The translations under genes were made by a program, and so were the position numbers. 64,000 nt of DNA from Bacillus mobilis (GTDB taxonomy: Bacteria; Bacillota; Bacilli; Bacillales; Bacillaceae_G): contig NZ_MACF01000086.1 in NCBI RefSeq assembly GCF_001884045.1, forward strand, positions 1 through 64,000, given 5' to 3'. The notes beneath the pieces are model-generated. The model had not been told where the DNA came from. It worked only from the letters and a program-made list of their open reading frames with translations, and ran no database searches. Shown here piece by piece: positions 46,911 to 57,956 of the stretch. Position 1 is the first letter of the stretch. Each line of letters opens with the position of its first letter.

Positions 46911-49298
46911 ATGAACAAGAAACCGTTCAAAGTTTTGTCATCAATCGCTTTGACAGCTGTATTAGGTCTTTCATTCGGAGCGGGTGGCCAGTCTGTATAT
47001 GCTGAAACACCTGTGAATAAGACAGCTACGAGCCCAGTTGATGATCATTTAATTCCAGAAGAACGTTTAGCAAATGCGCTAAAAAACCGTGGGGTAATTG
47101 ATTCGAAGGCTTCAGAGACAGAAACAAAGAAAGCTGTCGAAAAATACGTAGAGAACAAAAAGGGTGAAAATCCTGGGAAAGAAGTATCAAATGGGGACCC
47201 ACTTACGAAAGAAGCATCTGACTTTATAAAGAAAGTGAAAGATGCGAAAGCAGATACGAAAGAAAAGTTAGACAAACCAGCAACAGGAACACCTGCTGCG
47301 ACAGGACCGGTCAGAGGTGGTCTAAATGGTAAAGTACCAACTTCTCCAGCAAAGGGAAAAGAATATAACGGTGAAGTTCGTAAAGATAAAGTACTCGTTT
47401 TACTTGTAGAGTACGCTGACTTTAAACATAACAATATTGATAAAGAACCTGGTTATATGTATACTGACGATTTTAACAAAGAACATTATGAAAAAATGTT
47501 ATTCGGTGATGAGCCATTCGCATTAGAGGATGGAAGTAAAATCGAGACGTTTAAACAATATTACGAAGAGCAATCTGGCGGTAGTTATACAGTAGACGGA
47601 ACAGTTACAAAATGGTTAACAGTTCCTGGTAAAGCTGCTGATTACGGTGCAGATGGTGCGACAGGTCATGATAATAAAGGACCAAAAGGACCACGTGATT
47701 TAGTAAAAGATGCATTAAAAGCAGCTGTAGATAGTGGTATTGATTTATCAGAGTTTGACCAGTTCGATCAGTACGATGTAAATGGTGATGGAAATCAAAA
47801 ACAACCAGACGGCTTAATTGACCACTTAATGATTATTCATGCGGGTGTTGGACAAGAAGCAGGCGGTGGTAAATTAGGTGACGATGCAATTTGGTCACAT
47901 CGCTGGACTGTTGGACCAAAACCATTCCCAATTGAAGGGACACAAGCGAAAGTTCCATATTGGGGCGGAAAGATCGCAGCATTCGACTACACAATTGAAC
48001 CAGAAGATGGCGCAGTTGGTGTATTCGCACATGAATATGGTCATGATTTAGGTCTTCCAGATGAGTATGATACAGACTATACTGGTGACGGTGAACCAAT
48101 TCAAGCTTGGTCTGTTATGAGTGGCGGAAGCTGGGCTGGTAACATTGCAGGAACAACACCAACAAGTTTCTCACCGCAAAATAAAGAGTTTTTCCAAAAA
48201 ACAATCGGTGGTAACTGGGCAAATATCGTAGAAGTAGATTACGAGAAATTAAATAAAGGTATCGGTCTAGCAACATATTTAGACCAAAGTGTTACGAAAT
48301 CAGCAAGACCAGGTATGATTCGTGTTAACTTACCAGATAAAGATATAAAAACAATTGCGCCAGCATTTGGTAAGCAGTATTACTACAGCACAAAAGGTGA
48401 CAATCTTCATACAAAAATGGAGACGCCACTATTCGATTTGACAAATGCAACGACTGCGAAGTTTGATTTCAAGTCATTGTATGAAATTGAAGCAGAGTAT
48501 GATTTCCTTGAAGTGCATGCTGTAACAGAAGATGGCCAAAAAACATTAATCGAAAAACTTGGCGAGAAAGCAAATAGTGGAAATGCCGATTCAACAAATG
48601 GCAAATGGATTGATAAATCATACGATTTAAGCCAATTCAAAGGCAAGAAAGTAAAGTTAACATTTGAGTACATTACAGATGGTGGGTTAGCATTAAACGG
48701 CTTCCTACTTGATAATGCATCACTAAATGTAGATGGTAAAGTAGTATTCTCTGATGATGCAGAAGGTACACCGCAGTTCAAGTTAGATGGATTCGCTGTA
48801 TCTAATGGAACAGAGAAGAAAAAACATAACTACTATGTAGAGTGGAGAAACTATGCTGGTTCAGATAACGCATTGAAATATGCTCGCGGTCCAGAATACA
48901 ACACTGGTATGGTTGTATGGTATGCGGATTCAGCTTACACAGATAACTGGGTTGGTTTACATCCAGGACACGGTTTCCTTGGCGTAGTTGATTCTCATCC
49001 AGAAGCGATTGTTGGAACTTTAAATGGTAAACCAACAGTGGCAAGTAGTACGCGATTCCAAATCGCTGATGCGGCGTTTTCATTCGATAAAACGCCAGCT
49101 TGGAAAGTTGTATCTCCAACGCGTGGAACATATACGTATAATGGCTTAGCAGGCGTACCGAAGTTTGATGATTCGAAAACGTATATTAATAAACAAATTC
49201 CAGATGCAGGACGTATTTTACCGAATCTTGGCCTGAAGTTTGAAGTAGTAGGACAAGCTGATGATAATTCTGCAGGTGCTGTTCGTTTATATCGTTAA
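46911..49298 (+). CDS. inhA: immune inhibitor A metalloprotease (peptidase M6)
   Basis: The 795-aa secreted zinc protease is InhA1 of the B. cereus group, which degrades host antimicrobial proteins and occurs in culture fluid and the exosporium. It has a signal peptide (ending SVYA-E), a propeptide to about residue 130 and the M6 catalytic domain with [14 protein letters not shown] at about residue 373. A C-terminal half follows, with a beta-rich carbohydrate- or MAM-like domain ([12 protein letters not shown]) and the conserved end. GGGGAGG precedes the ATG. Its place beside sinIR and calY is as in other group members and fits the reported control by SinR. A strong terminator follows. Confidence 0.94.
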   Translation: MNKKPFKVLSSIALTAVLGLSFGAGGQSVYAETPVNKTATSPVDDHLIPEERLANALKNRGVIDSKASETETKKAVEKYVENKKGENPGKEVSNGDPLTKEASDFIKKVKDAKADTKEKLDKPATGTPAATGPVRGGLNGKVPTSPAKGKEYNGEVRKDKVLVLLVEYADFKHNNIDKEPGYMYTDDFNKEHYEKMLFGDEPFALEDGSKIETFKQYYEEQSGGSYTVDGTVTKWLTVPGKAADYGADGATGHDNKGPKGPRDLVKDALKAAVDSGIDLSEFDQFDQYDVNGDGNQKQPDGLIDHLMIIHAGVGQEAGGGKLGDDAIWSHRWTVGPKPFPIEGTQAKVPYWGGKIAAFDYTIEPEDGAVGVFAHEYGHDLGLPDEYDTDYTGDGEPIQAWSVMSGGSWAGNIAGTTPTSFSPQNKEFFQKTIGGNWANIVEVDYEKLNKGIGLATYLDQSVTKSARPGMIRVNLPDKDIKTIAPAFGKQYYYSTKGDNLHTKMETPLFDLTNATTAKFDFKSLYEIEAEYDFLEVHAVTEDGQKTLIEKLGEKANSGNADSTNGKWIDKSYDLSQFKGKKVKLTFEYITDGGLALNGFLLDNASLNVDGKVVFSDDAEGTPQFKLDGFAVSNGTEKKKHNYYVEWRNYAGSDNALKYARGPEYNTGMVVWYADSAYTDNWVGLHPGHGFLGVVDSHPEAIVGTLNGKPTVASSTRFQIADAAFSFDKTPAWKVVSPTRGTYTYNGLAGVPKFDDSKTYINKQIPDAGRILPNLGLKFEVVGQADDNSAGAVRLYR

Positions 49299-49305
49299 TA
49301 CAGTA

Positions 49306-49340
49306 AAACTACCGAAAGATTTTCTTTCGGTAGTTTTTTT
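49306..49340 (+). terminator. terminator of inhA
   Basis: AAACTACCGAAAGA (49306-49319) pairs with TCTTTCGGTAGTTT (49323-49336), followed by T. Confidence 0.9.
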
Positions 49341-49469
49341 GTGAGCAATGAATTTTATATACAAGAAGAAATTATATATAATGTAACTTTACGAATAGAA
49401 ATTTACTATATATGAAGTCTATATAAATAATGAAAGAATTGGATAAAAATAGTGGGAGAAGGTGAATGG

Positions 49470-50837
49470 ATGAGTGTTTCTTCTATTGTAAATAAACAAA
49501 AGGCATATTTTTATAATGGCCATACGAGAAGTGTAGAAGTGAGAAAGAATAATTTGAAGAAGCTTTATGAAGGCATTCAGCGTTTTGAAGAAGAAATATT
49601 TCAGGCATTGAAATTAGATTTAAATAAGTCGGTTCATGAGTCGTTTACAACGGAAGTTGGATATGTATTAAAAGAAATTTCCTTTCAATTGAAGCATATT
49701 TCATCATGGAGTAAACCGAAGCGAGTTCGAACAGCACTCACTCATTTTGGATCAAAGGGGAAAGTAGTGCCTGAACCGTACGGTGTGACACTTATTATTG
49801 CACCGTGGAACTATCCATTTCAATTAGCAGTTGCACCTCTTGTAGGAGCGTTGGCGGCTGGAAATACAATCGTTTTAAAGCCGTCAGAGCTAACGCCAAA
49901 CGTTTCGAAAGTGCTTACGAGAATGTTAGAAGAATTATTCCAAGAAGAGCTTGTAGCGGTAGTAGAAGGCGGTGTAGAAGAGAGTACCGAATTGTTAACG
50001 GAACCGTTTGATTATATGTTCTTTACAGGTAGTGTCGGCGTTGGGAAAGTTGTGATGGAAGCAGCTGCGAAACGGTTGACCCCACTCACGTTAGAACTTG
50101 GCGGAAAAAGCCCATGTATTGTACATAAAGATGCAAAAATAGATGTAACAGCAAGAAGAATTGTGTGGGGGAAATTTTTAAATGCAGGGCAAACGTGTGT
50201 AGCGCCTGATTATATGTATGTGCATACTTCGGTGAAAGAACAGTTAATCGAGGCATTACGACACGAAATTGCGGAGCAGTATGGAAAAAATCCACTGAAC
50301 AACGACAATTATGTACGAATTGTGACTGAACGTCATTTTGAACGTTTATGTACATTTTTGAAAGATGGTAAAACGGTAATCGGCGGGAACTATAAAAAAG
50401 AAACGTTACATATAGAACCAACAGTGTTAACGAATGTTACATGGCAAAGTACTGTTATGGAAGATGAAATTTTTGGTCCGATTTTACCAATTATAGAATA
50501 CGACAACATAGAAGAGGTAATTGGCACAATTCAGCAACATCCGAAGCCGTTAGCGTTATATGTATTTTCTGAAGATAAAGAAGTACAAAAGAAGGTGACG
50601 AGTAATATTTCATATGGCGGAGGCTGTATTAATGATGTTGTCTATCATCTTGCAACGCCATATTTACCTTTTGGAGGCGTCGGAAGTAGTGGATTAGGTA
50701 GTTATCATGGGGAAGAAAGTTTTCGGACTTTTTCACATTATAAAAGCATTTTAGCCCAATCTACGGCATTCGATATGAAAATTCGTTACTCTTCTACAAA
50801 AAGTGCTTTAAAATTCATACGAAAGTTGTTAAAATGA
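49470..50837 (+). CDS. aldehyde dehydrogenase (class 3 type)
   Basis: The 455-aa NAD(P)-dependent enzyme oxidises aldehydes to acids. It shows APWNYPFQLAVAPLVGALAAGN, the FTGS nucleotide loop, the general base Glu in TLELGGKSPCIV and the nucleophile Cys in NAGQTCVAPDY, plus EIFGPILPI and PFGGVGSSGLGSYHG. The short length and the hydrophobic C-terminus (ALKFIRKLL) match class 3/YwdH-like enzymes, which act on medium- and long-chain aldehydes. AGAAGGTG fits the ATG at 49470; the GTG at 49452 is less likely. It is monocistronic with a terminator. The substrate is not known. Confidence 0.88.
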   Translation: MSVSSIVNKQKAYFYNGHTRSVEVRKNNLKKLYEGIQRFEEEIFQALKLDLNKSVHESFTTEVGYVLKEISFQLKHISSWSKPKRVRTALTHFGSKGKVVPEPYGVTLIIAPWNYPFQLAVAPLVGALAAGNTIVLKPSELTPNVSKVLTRMLEELFQEELVAVVEGGVEESTELLTEPFDYMFFTGSVGVGKVVMEAAAKRLTPLTLELGGKSPCIVHKDAKIDVTARRIVWGKFLNAGQTCVAPDYMYVHTSVKEQLIEALRHEIAEQYGKNPLNNDNYVRIVTERHFERLCTFLKDGKTVIGGNYKKETLHIEPTVLTNVTWQSTVMEDEIFGPILPIIEYDNIEEVIGTIQQHPKPLALYVFSEDKEVQKKVTSNISYGGGCINDVVYHLATPYLPFGGVGSSGLGSYHGEESFRTFSHYKSILAQSTAFDMKIRYSSTKSALKFIRKLLK

Positions 50838-50876
50838 TGATGGTGTTTATCAGTAGGCGTAGCCGTATGATAATAG

Positions 50877-50901
50877 CCCCTTCGCAATGGAAGGGGTTTT
50901 T
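50877..50901 (+). terminator. terminator
   Basis: CCCCTTC (50877-50883) pairs with GAAGGGG (50890-50896), followed by five T. Confidence 0.85.
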
Positions 50902-51073
50902 CTGTTCGACACATGTATCGTGCGAAAATGAATCAAACATACTACATAAAGAATAGAAGAGAACGCTGCTAAACAATCATTTTTGTTTGGATCGAAGCAA
51001 AAAATAGTCTATAGAACATAAATATTTATTCATGAATATAAAAATTTAAATTTAAGGTAGATAGGACGGGAAA

Positions 51074-52057
51074 ATGAAAAAGATTATTAAAGTTGAAGCA
51101 GTAGAAAAACATTTTGGAAATCAAGTGATTATCCCACCTCTTTCTTTAGACATTAAAGAAGGGGAATTTTTAACGATTTTAGGGCCGAGTGGTTGCGGGA
51201 AAACAACGTTACTTCGTATGATCGCAGGTTTTGAAACGCCAACTAAAGGGAATCTTTTATTAGATGATGAAAAGATTAACGATTTGCCGCCATATAAGCG
51301 TCATATGAACTTAGTGTTCCAACATTATGCGCTATTCCCACATATGAATGTGGAGAAAAATATTTGTTTCGGTATGAAAATGCAGAAAGTACCGGCAGCA
51401 GAGCAGAAAGAGCGTGCTGAAGAGGCAATGCGTTTAACGCAGTTACTTGAGTTCCGTAATCGTAAACCTGCAAAGCTTTCTGGTGGACAGCAACAGCGTG
51501 TAGCAATTGCGAGAGCGATTGTAAATAACCCGCGTGTATTATTACTAGATGAGCCACTTGGGGCGTTAGACTTTAAGTTAAGAAAAGATTTGCAACGTGA
51601 ATTGAAAAACTTACAACGTAATTTAGGAATTACGTTCATATACGTAACGCACGATCAAGAAGAAGCGATGAGCATGAGTGATCGTATTGTCGTTATGAAT
51701 AAAGGACATATTGAACAAATTGGAACGCCGAAAGAAATTTACAATAAGCCGAAAACGATGTTCGTTGCGACATTTATCGGTGAAAATAATATTGTGAAAA
51801 ACGGGGAAGGCTATGTAGCAATTCGCCCTGAAAACGTAAAGGTGCGTTCGGTTGAAGAACCGATTTTAAAAGAATACCATCTTGGACATATTGAAGACGT
51901 TGAGTTTGTTGGAAATATGGAAAAGCTGTATGTACGTGACGAGAAAACATCAGAATTACTAATGGCATATCAAACTGCTGAAGAAGCAGCGCAGTGGAGC
52001 ATTGGAGATAATGTATACGTAGGCTGGGAGCAAGAGGACGAGGTGACCTTAAATTGA
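51074..52057 (+). CDS. potA: spermidine/putrescine ABC transporter ATP-binding protein
   Basis: PotA powers import of polyamines. The 327-aa ATPase shows Walker [10 protein letters not shown], the signature [15 protein letters not shown], Walker [13 protein letters not shown], the switch His in YVTHDQ and a C-terminal TOBE-like regulatory domain ([12 protein letters not shown]). It begins the potABCD operon and overlaps potB by four bases. Many PotA operons start with an XRE regulator; none is present here. The upstream region of about 170 bases holds no obvious dyad. Confidence 0.93.
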   Translation: MKKIIKVEAVEKHFGNQVIIPPLSLDIKEGEFLTILGPSGCGKTTLLRMIAGFETPTKGNLLLDDEKINDLPPYKRHMNLVFQHYALFPHMNVEKNICFGMKMQKVPAAEQKERAEEAMRLTQLLEFRNRKPAKLSGGQQQRVAIARAIVNNPRVLLLDEPLGALDFKLRKDLQRELKNLQRNLGITFIYVTHDQEEAMSMSDRIVVMNKGHIEQIGTPKEIYNKPKTMFVATFIGENNIVKNGEGYVAIRPENVKVRSVEEPILKEYHLGHIEDVEFVGNMEKLYVRDEKTSELLMAYQTAEEAAQWSIGDNVYVGWEQEDEVTLN

Positions 52058-52902
52058 AAAAAGGGAAATTACTCGCACTACCGACAGTCGCTTGGCTGTT
52101 AATCTTCTTCCTAATTCCCCTTCTGTTTGTATTGGCATTTGCCTTTATGCAGCGCGGGGCATATGGGACAGTGGAAATGCAATTTACATTAGAGAACATA
52201 GCGCGTGTGTTTGACCCATTATATATGGGGACGTTATGGGAAACAGTGAAAATTGCGGTTATTACGACAGTACTATGTTTACTGATTGGTTATCCATTTG
52301 CATATACAATTACAATTGTTGATCGTAAATATCGTTCCATTCTTTTATTATTGGCAACGATCCCGTTTTGGATTAACTTCCTTGTTCGTTCATACGCATG
52401 GATTGTTATTTTACGTTCACAAGGTCTTGTAAACACATTGCTATTGAAACTAGGTATTATTAGTGAACCTTTAAATTTACTATATAATACACCTTCTGTA
52501 GTACTCGGAATGGTCTATTCTTTATTACCATTTATGATTTTACCGGTGTATGCAGCGATTGAGCAGCTTGATAAGCGTAAGCTAGAAGCAGCTTATGATT
52601 TAGGTGCAACACCAGCAAAGGCATTTTGGAATGTAACAGTACCAATGACGATGTCAGGGATTGCTACTGGTTCTATTTTAGTGTTTGTTTCTTCTATCGG
52701 AATGTTTGTTGTATCAGACGTTATGGGTGGATCGAAGGTAGCATTAATCGGAAACGTAATTCAAAATCAATTCTTAGGAGCGCGTGACTGGCCGTTTGGA
52801 TCTGCGTTATCTATGATTGTTGTTCTATTCTCTGTTCTGTTAATTTACTTATATTATCGTGCAACGAAAGTATATAAATATGATGGGAACGGAGGGGAAT
52901 AG
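52054..52902 (+). CDS. potB: spermidine/putrescine ABC transporter permease
   Basis: The 282-aa permease has six membrane helices and the EAA loop that docks with PotA ([22 protein letters not shown]). The start is a TTG at 52054, within the potA stop, preceded by GAGGTGA seven bases upstream. It forms the membrane channel together with PotC. Confidence 0.92.
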   Translation: MKKGKLLALPTVAWLLIFFLIPLLFVLAFAFMQRGAYGTVEMQFTLENIARVFDPLYMGTLWETVKIAVITTVLCLLIGYPFAYTITIVDRKYRSILLLLATIPFWINFLVRSYAWIVILRSQGLVNTLLLKLGIISEPLNLLYNTPSVVLGMVYSLLPFMILPVYAAIEQLDKRKLEAAYDLGATPAKAFWNVTVPMTMSGIATGSILVFVSSIGMFVVSDVMGGSKVALIGNVIQNQFLGARDWPFGSALSMIVVLFSVLLIYLYYRATKVYKYDGNGGE

Positions 52903-52908
52903 GCAAAG

Positions 52909-53709
52909 ATGAAGAAGTTTTTAGTTTCTTATTCTTGGTTAATTTTATTGTTCTTGTATTTTCCAATGATGGTTTTAATGGTATATTCCTTCAATGATTC
53001 TCGCATTAATGCGGAATGGGAAGGCTTTACACTTCATTGGTATACAGATTTATTTCAAAAGCAAGATGTTATTGATGCGTTTGTAAATAGTATGACGATT
53101 GCGATCGTAACGACGATTGTAACGACAGTTCTTGGTGTGATTTTTGCAATTGCATTACATCGTTATAAATATCGTTATGAAGGGGCTATTAACGGTCTTG
53201 TGTATTTACCAATTTTAATTCCTGATATTTTAATGGGATTATCTTTACTTATCTTATTTAGTCAATTAGGTATGGAACTTGGCAAAACAACAATTATTAT
53301 TGCGCACATTACATTTAGTATTTCATTTGTTGTCGTTATTTTAGCAGCACGCCTTTCTGGTATGGGACGTGATTTAGAAGAGGCTGCAAATGATTTAGGA
53401 GCAACGCCGTGGCAAACGTTCCGTTATGTAACGTTCCCAGCAATTGCACCAGGAGTTATTTCAGCTGCATTATTAACATTCACATTATCAATTGATGATT
53501 TTGTAATTAGTTTCTTCGTATCAGGACCAGGATCAACAACATTGCCATTATACATTTACAGTATGGTTAAGCGCGGAGTATCACCAGAAATTAATGCACT
53601 TTCTACAATTTTAATTGTAGCTATCGTAGGATTAATGGTTTTATCTGAAATCTTCCGTAACAAAGGTGCAGATGGTGAAGAAAACTCTGGAGGACACCTT
53701 CCTTTATAA
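52909..53709 (+). CDS. potC: spermidine/putrescine ABC transporter permease
   Basis: The 266-aa permease has six membrane helices and an EAA loop (LEEAANDLGATPWQTFRYVTFP). GGAGGGG precedes the ATG. It follows potB by six bases and pairs with it as the channel. Length and order potABCD match the known operon. Confidence 0.93.
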   Translation: MKKFLVSYSWLILLFLYFPMMVLMVYSFNDSRINAEWEGFTLHWYTDLFQKQDVIDAFVNSMTIAIVTTIVTTVLGVIFAIALHRYKYRYEGAINGLVYLPILIPDILMGLSLLILFSQLGMELGKTTIIIAHITFSISFVVVILAARLSGMGRDLEEAANDLGATPWQTFRYVTFPAIAPGVISAALLTFTLSIDDFVISFFVSGPGSTTLPLYIYSMVKRGVSPEINALSTILIVAIVGLMVLSEIFRNKGADGEENSGGHLPL

Positions 53710-53747
53710 TACGAACGATATAGAAAGTACGAGGGGGTAATAAACCG

Positions 53748-54797
53748 ATGAAATTAATGAAAAGATTAGCCGGCGCAGCAATTAGCTTTAGCCTTGTTGC
53801 CGGTGTACTTGCTGGTTGTGGTGAAAAGAAAGAAGAATTAAACATTTATAGCTGGGCTGACAATTTTGATGAGCAAGTGCTAAGAGATTTTGAAAAGAAA
53901 TATAACGTGAAAGTTAACTATGATAAGTATGCAAGTAACGAAGAAATGCTTGCGAAATTACAAGCTGGTGGCGCGAAGTATGATTTAATTCAGCCATCTG
54001 ATTACATGGTTAAAACAATGGCAAAAATGGACTTATTAGCGCCGTTAGATAAAAAGAATATCCCAAATATCGAAAATATGATTTCTAATTTCAAAACACC
54101 TGCGTTTGATCCAGAGAATAAATATTCTTTAGTATATACTTGGGGTGTAACAGGGATTGCATACAATAAAAAGTATGTGAAAGAAGCTCCTACAAGCTGG
54201 GCTGACCTATGGAATGAGAAATATAAAGGGCATGTAACTTTATTAAATGATTCTCGTGAAGTGTTAGGGATGGGTCTTAAAAAGCATGGATTCTCAAACA
54301 GTACGAAAGATGATGCACAGTTAAAGACAGCAGCAGATGATTTAAAGAAGCTACTTCCAAACTTATTAGCATTTGATACAGATAATATTAAACAAAAATT
54401 CATTACAGAAGATGCTTGGATCGGAACAGTTTGGTCTGGAGATGCAGCATTTATCGCAAAAGATAATAAAGATGTAGAGTACGTTGTACCAAAAGAAGGT
54501 GGCACAATTTGGGCTGATACGTTAGCGATTCCAAAAGGTGCGAAAAACAAAGAGCTTGCAGAGAAGTTTATGAACTACTTATTAGATGAAAAAGTAAGTG
54601 TGAAAAACTACGAGTCAATTGGATACAGTAATCCTAATGAAAAAGCTCATCCTCTACATAGTAAAGAATATCGTGAAAACCATATGATTTTCTTAACGAA
54701 AGAGGAATTAGATCGTACAGAATGGCTTGTTGATGTAGACGATAAGCTAAAAGACTATGATCGTTACTGGACAGAGTTAAAAACAAAAGGTAAATAA
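53748..54797 (+). CDS. potD: spermidine/putrescine-binding lipoprotein
   Basis: PotD is the substrate-binding lipoprotein of the transporter. The 349-aa product has a type II signal peptide with lipobox VLAGC (Cys about 24). A periplasmic-binding-protein fold follows: LNIYSWADNFDEQVLRDFEKKY, YDLIQPSDYMV, and Trp/Asp/Glu residues expected to line the polyamine site (VWSGDAAF). GAGGGGGTAAT precedes the ATG. It is last in the operon and is followed by a terminator. Confidence 0.93.
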   Translation: MKLMKRLAGAAISFSLVAGVLAGCGEKKEELNIYSWADNFDEQVLRDFEKKYNVKVNYDKYASNEEMLAKLQAGGAKYDLIQPSDYMVKTMAKMDLLAPLDKKNIPNIENMISNFKTPAFDPENKYSLVYTWGVTGIAYNKKYVKEAPTSWADLWNEKYKGHVTLLNDSREVLGMGLKKHGFSNSTKDDAQLKTAADDLKKLLPNLLAFDTDNIKQKFITEDAWIGTVWSGDAAFIAKDNKDVEYVVPKEGGTIWADTLAIPKGAKNKELAEKFMNYLLDEKVSVKNYESIGYSNPNEKAHPLHSKEYRENHMIFLTKEELDRTEWLVDVDDKLKDYDRYWTELKTKGK

Positions 54798-54803
54798 GTA
54801 AGA

Positions 54804-54838
54804 AAATGCGGTTTCTAAAGTAGAAATCGCATTTTTTC
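54804..54838 (+). terminator. terminator of potABCD
   Basis: An approximately 15-bp stem, 54804-54818 with 54822-54836 including a G-T pair, ends in a T run. Confidence 0.85.
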
Positions 54839-54856
54839 ATAGTAGGAGGAAATCGT

Positions 54857-55504
54857 TTGAACAAGAAGTTACATCAATATGAGGTAGTATGTATCGTTTT
54901 ATTACTTGCTGTATTTAGCATTGTTGCTTGGCGTGTACATGTGGGTGGCGTTACAGTGATGGATACATATGTCCGAGGATTCGTAAAAGGATTACAAACA
55001 GAAGATTCGCTTACATTTTTCTCATACTATACAAAAGTAGGGTCTGCAATTGGGATCGTAACTACGCTCGTTATAAGTCTACTTGTTTTTTGGAGAAAAC
55101 GTTATTATGCTGCGATGATTGTGTATCCAGTTGGTATTTTAATAACACATCTTGTGAATAAAGGGATAAAAGAAATTGTGAAAAGAGAACGTCCGTCGTT
55201 AAATGAAGCATTGGATGCACTTGGATATAGTTTCCCTAGTGGGCATGCAATGTTATCTATTATGACATTCGGGTTTCTGGCTTATATCATTGCGGCAAAT
55301 CTGAAGAGTGTAACAGGGAAATATGCTGTAACGATCTTGATGGGAATAGTCATTGTATCGATTGGTTTAAGCAGAGTTATTTTAAATGTACATTATCCAA
55401 CTGATATTTTAGCTGGTTATTGCGTAGGTGGTATTTTGTTAATTATAGCGATTTACTGTCATCGTTTACTTACCGAGAGATGGGGGCTTAATAAAGAGAG
55501 ATAA
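54857..55504 (+). CDS. PAP2 family phosphatase
   Basis: The 215-aa membrane protein has about six helices and the three phosphatase motifs: KEIVKRERP (KxxxxxxRP), PSGH and SRVILNVHYPTD (SRxxxxxHxxxD). Such enzymes hydrolyse undecaprenyl diphosphate or phosphatidylglycerol phosphate at the outer face of the membrane; which one is not decided. The start is TTG with AGGAGGAAATC upstream. Its TAA stop lies inside the ATAAA target repeat of a short bcr1 derivative, so the last codons abut the repeat. Confidence 0.85.
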   Translation: MNKKLHQYEVVCIVLLLAVFSIVAWRVHVGGVTVMDTYVRGFVKGLQTEDSLTFFSYYTKVGSAIGIVTTLVISLLVFWRKRYYAAMIVYPVGILITHLVNKGIKEIVKRERPSLNEALDALGYSFPSGHAMLSIMTFGFLAYIIAANLKSVTGKYAVTILMGIVIVSIGLSRVILNVHYPTDILAGYCVGGILLIIAIYCHRLLTERWGLNKER

Positions 55505-55554
55505 AGTGAAACTTTAATCAGTGGGGGTCTTACTGCCCATTAAAGCGGGATAAA
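55501..55554 (-). repeat. bcr1 repeat element, copy 4: internally deleted derivative
   Basis: In inverted orientation, this 44-base core (55506-55549) is flanked by ATAAA repeats (55501-55505, 55550-55554), the complement of TTTAT. It contains both element ends but only the outer arms. The junction is at a CCCCCAC that is present in both arms of full-length copies, so about 100 bases were lost, probably by recombination across it. Confidence 0.88.
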
Positions 55555-55662
55555 AAACGTCTAGAAAAACTATCATTATAGTGTTTCTAGACGTTTTTTG
55601 TTTGTCCGAAGATGTGATACAGTATAAATGACAATTGAATTATTTAAAGTAGGTGAAAATGT

Positions 55663-57855
55663 GTGAAGACAAATGTACATAAAGTAGATAAGTGGGGGAA
55701 GTTAGGAGCTTTTTTGTATCAGTTTCGTTATACAGTAATTGTAGCATTACTATTGCTTGCGATCGCACTTGGTATTTTTGCCCCAAAGCTACCAGGAGTA
55801 TTAGGTGGTGACGGTTTCCAAACAGAAGGGGACTATCAAAAAACGAAAGAAATTTTAGATAAAGATTTTAAGCGGTCTCAAGATACACTTTTACTCGTTT
55901 TTGAAAAAAATAAAGGTGTTTCACATGAAGAATTTCAAAAGCAAGTAGAGGGAATTGTAAAGAATATACAAGAGAAAGAGACTTATGAATCTTTCCATCA
56001 CCCAGTGCAAAATAAAGAAATGTTACAAGATGATATCGGTTATGCGACAATTTTATTTTCCGGGAAAACAAATAAGGAACGAATGGAAAAGACATTACAA
56101 TTTGCTGATAAAATCGAAAAGGAAGGTAATGCAGCGTTAAAAGTAACGCCTACAGGGTTTCCAAAAATTAATAAAGAGATTAATGAAAGAACGCAAAATG
56201 ATTTAAAAGTAGCAGAAATGATTGGGTTACCGATTGCATTTCTCGTATTACTATTTTCATTTGGTAGCCTTTTGGCATCTATTTTACCAATTGTAAATGG
56301 GGCACTTAGTGTTATTAGTACGATGGGCATATCATACTTTATAGGTGTCGATAAGGAACTATCTATCTTTGTGTTAAATGTTGCACCGATGATTGGACTT
56401 GCGCTATCTATTGATTTTGCGCTATTATTTGTAAATCGTTTTCGAGAGGAAGTTGCAAAGCGAACGGTAAAAGAAGCGATAGCAATTACATATCAGACAG
56501 CAGGGCGTGCAATCGTATTTTCAGGATTATGTGTATTTGTTGGATTATCCGGTTTGTTTTTCTTTAAGATCGATTATATTCAGTCTGTCGCAATTAGCGG
56601 AATGATTGTTGTGATTATGAGTATTTTATTTTCACTCACACTTCTTCCAGCGCTATTATCATTAATTGGGAAACGAATATTAAAAAAGAATCAAGTAGCA
56701 CATACACCGGCAAAGGCGTGGCGTAAATTTGCACAATTTGTAATGAAACATCCAATTGCGATGATTATTGTCGTTACAACATTTATTGTTATTTGCTTAT
56801 TACCATTACGGACAGCTAATTTGCAGTTCCCTGACGTGGAAGCTCTACCTAAACAAAGCGATACAAGAATTGCATATGAGAAGTATGAAGAAGCATTTAA
56901 TAAAACGGCAAAAACACATGCTGATGTTACGTTAGTGGTAGAGACGAAAAAAGATATGAAAGAAAAAGAAAGTTTACAAAAGGTTGAAGAAGTCGTTCAA
57001 AAGTTAAAAGATGATAAGAAAGTGCATGAAGTAAGAAGTTTATATGACGGGTTAACAGGTATGAAAGCAGATCAAGTTGCTGGAATGTTAGAGTCACCAG
57101 AAGCAGCGAAACTAGCTCCTGTATTTGAAGCATATACGAAAGGGAATAAGACGACGATAGAAGTCTTTCTAAAAACAAAACCACGTACTGAAACTGCTAA
57201 ACAATGGGTTCGTGATTTTAAACAAAATTATAAAGAAACAGATGTTACGTATTATTTAGGTGGGATGACGACGTTCCAACAAGAGTTAGAAGATGAAATT
57301 AAAGATAAAGTTGCAATTGGTATGTCTGTTATATTTGGATCGACCTTTGTTATATTATTATTTGCATTCCGATCTATACTCATTCCGATTAAGGCAATTA
57401 TTATGAATATACTTAGTTTAAGTGCAACAATCGGAATTGTTGTTTGGTTATTTGAAGGTGGGCATTTTGGTTTAGAAGCGAGTCCGGTTCTATTTGTCTT
57501 ACCAATCTTCATTTTCGGTCTCGTATTTGGGCTTAGCATGGATTATGAAGTCTTTCTTATTTCACGTATTCATGAATTGTATGAAGAAACAGGAGATAAC
57601 GATCAAGCAACGTTAGAAGGACTTGTGTCAACAAGTAGGATCATTACATCAGCTGCGTTAATTATGATTGTTGTAACTGGTGCGTTCGCCTTTACTGATA
57701 TTCTACCAGTAAGGCAAATGGGGCTTGGCGTTGCATTAGCGATATTCCTTGATGCAACAATTATTCGTCTTATGCTCGTACCAAGTTTAATGAAATTGTT
57801 TGGAGACTGGAACTGGTGGTTGCCATTTCGAAAGAAAAGAGAGAAATCATCGTAA
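55663..57855 (+). CDS. MMPL/RND family membrane transporter
   Basis: The 730-aa protein has the RND/MMPL layout: one helix, a large external domain, five or six helices (LPIAFLVLLFSFGSLLASILP, then IGLALSIDFALLFVNRFREE with the conserved Asp), and then the same arrangement repeated (FGLVFGLSMDYEVFLISRIHE). Members export lipids or drugs using the proton gradient, and the paired Asp residues fit proton coupling. Length matches YdfJ-like Bacillus proteins. The start is GTG with TAGGTG upstream. It is monocistronic with a terminator. The substrate is unknown. Confidence 0.88.
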   Translation: MKTNVHKVDKWGKLGAFLYQFRYTVIVALLLLAIALGIFAPKLPGVLGGDGFQTEGDYQKTKEILDKDFKRSQDTLLLVFEKNKGVSHEEFQKQVEGIVKNIQEKETYESFHHPVQNKEMLQDDIGYATILFSGKTNKERMEKTLQFADKIEKEGNAALKVTPTGFPKINKEINERTQNDLKVAEMIGLPIAFLVLLFSFGSLLASILPIVNGALSVISTMGISYFIGVDKELSIFVLNVAPMIGLALSIDFALLFVNRFREEVAKRTVKEAIAITYQTAGRAIVFSGLCVFVGLSGLFFFKIDYIQSVAISGMIVVIMSILFSLTLLPALLSLIGKRILKKNQVAHTPAKAWRKFAQFVMKHPIAMIIVVTTFIVICLLPLRTANLQFPDVEALPKQSDTRIAYEKYEEAFNKTAKTHADVTLVVETKKDMKEKESLQKVEEVVQKLKDDKKVHEVRSLYDGLTGMKADQVAGMLESPEAAKLAPVFEAYTKGNKTTIEVFLKTKPRTETAKQWVRDFKQNYKETDVTYYLGGMTTFQQELEDEIKDKVAIGMSVIFGSTFVILLFAFRSILIPIKAIIMNILSLSATIGIVVWLFEGGHFGLEASPVLFVLPIFIFGLVFGLSMDYEVFLISRIHELYEETGDNDQATLEGLVSTSRIITSAALIMIVVTGAFAFTDILPVRQMGLGVALAIFLDATIIRLMLVPSLMKLFGDWNWWLPFRKKREKSS

Positions 57856-57887
57856 AAAATACTCATCTATAAGATGAGTATTTTTTT
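57855..57887 (+). terminator. terminator
   Basis: AAAAATACTCATCT (57855-57868) pairs with AGATGAGTATTTTT (57872-57885), followed by T. Confidence 0.88.
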
Positions 57888-57956
57888 ATGAATAGCAAGG
57901 CCTACATTTTGCAAATAGTATGTGATAAGAAGATTACATATAAGTAGGTGAAGGCA

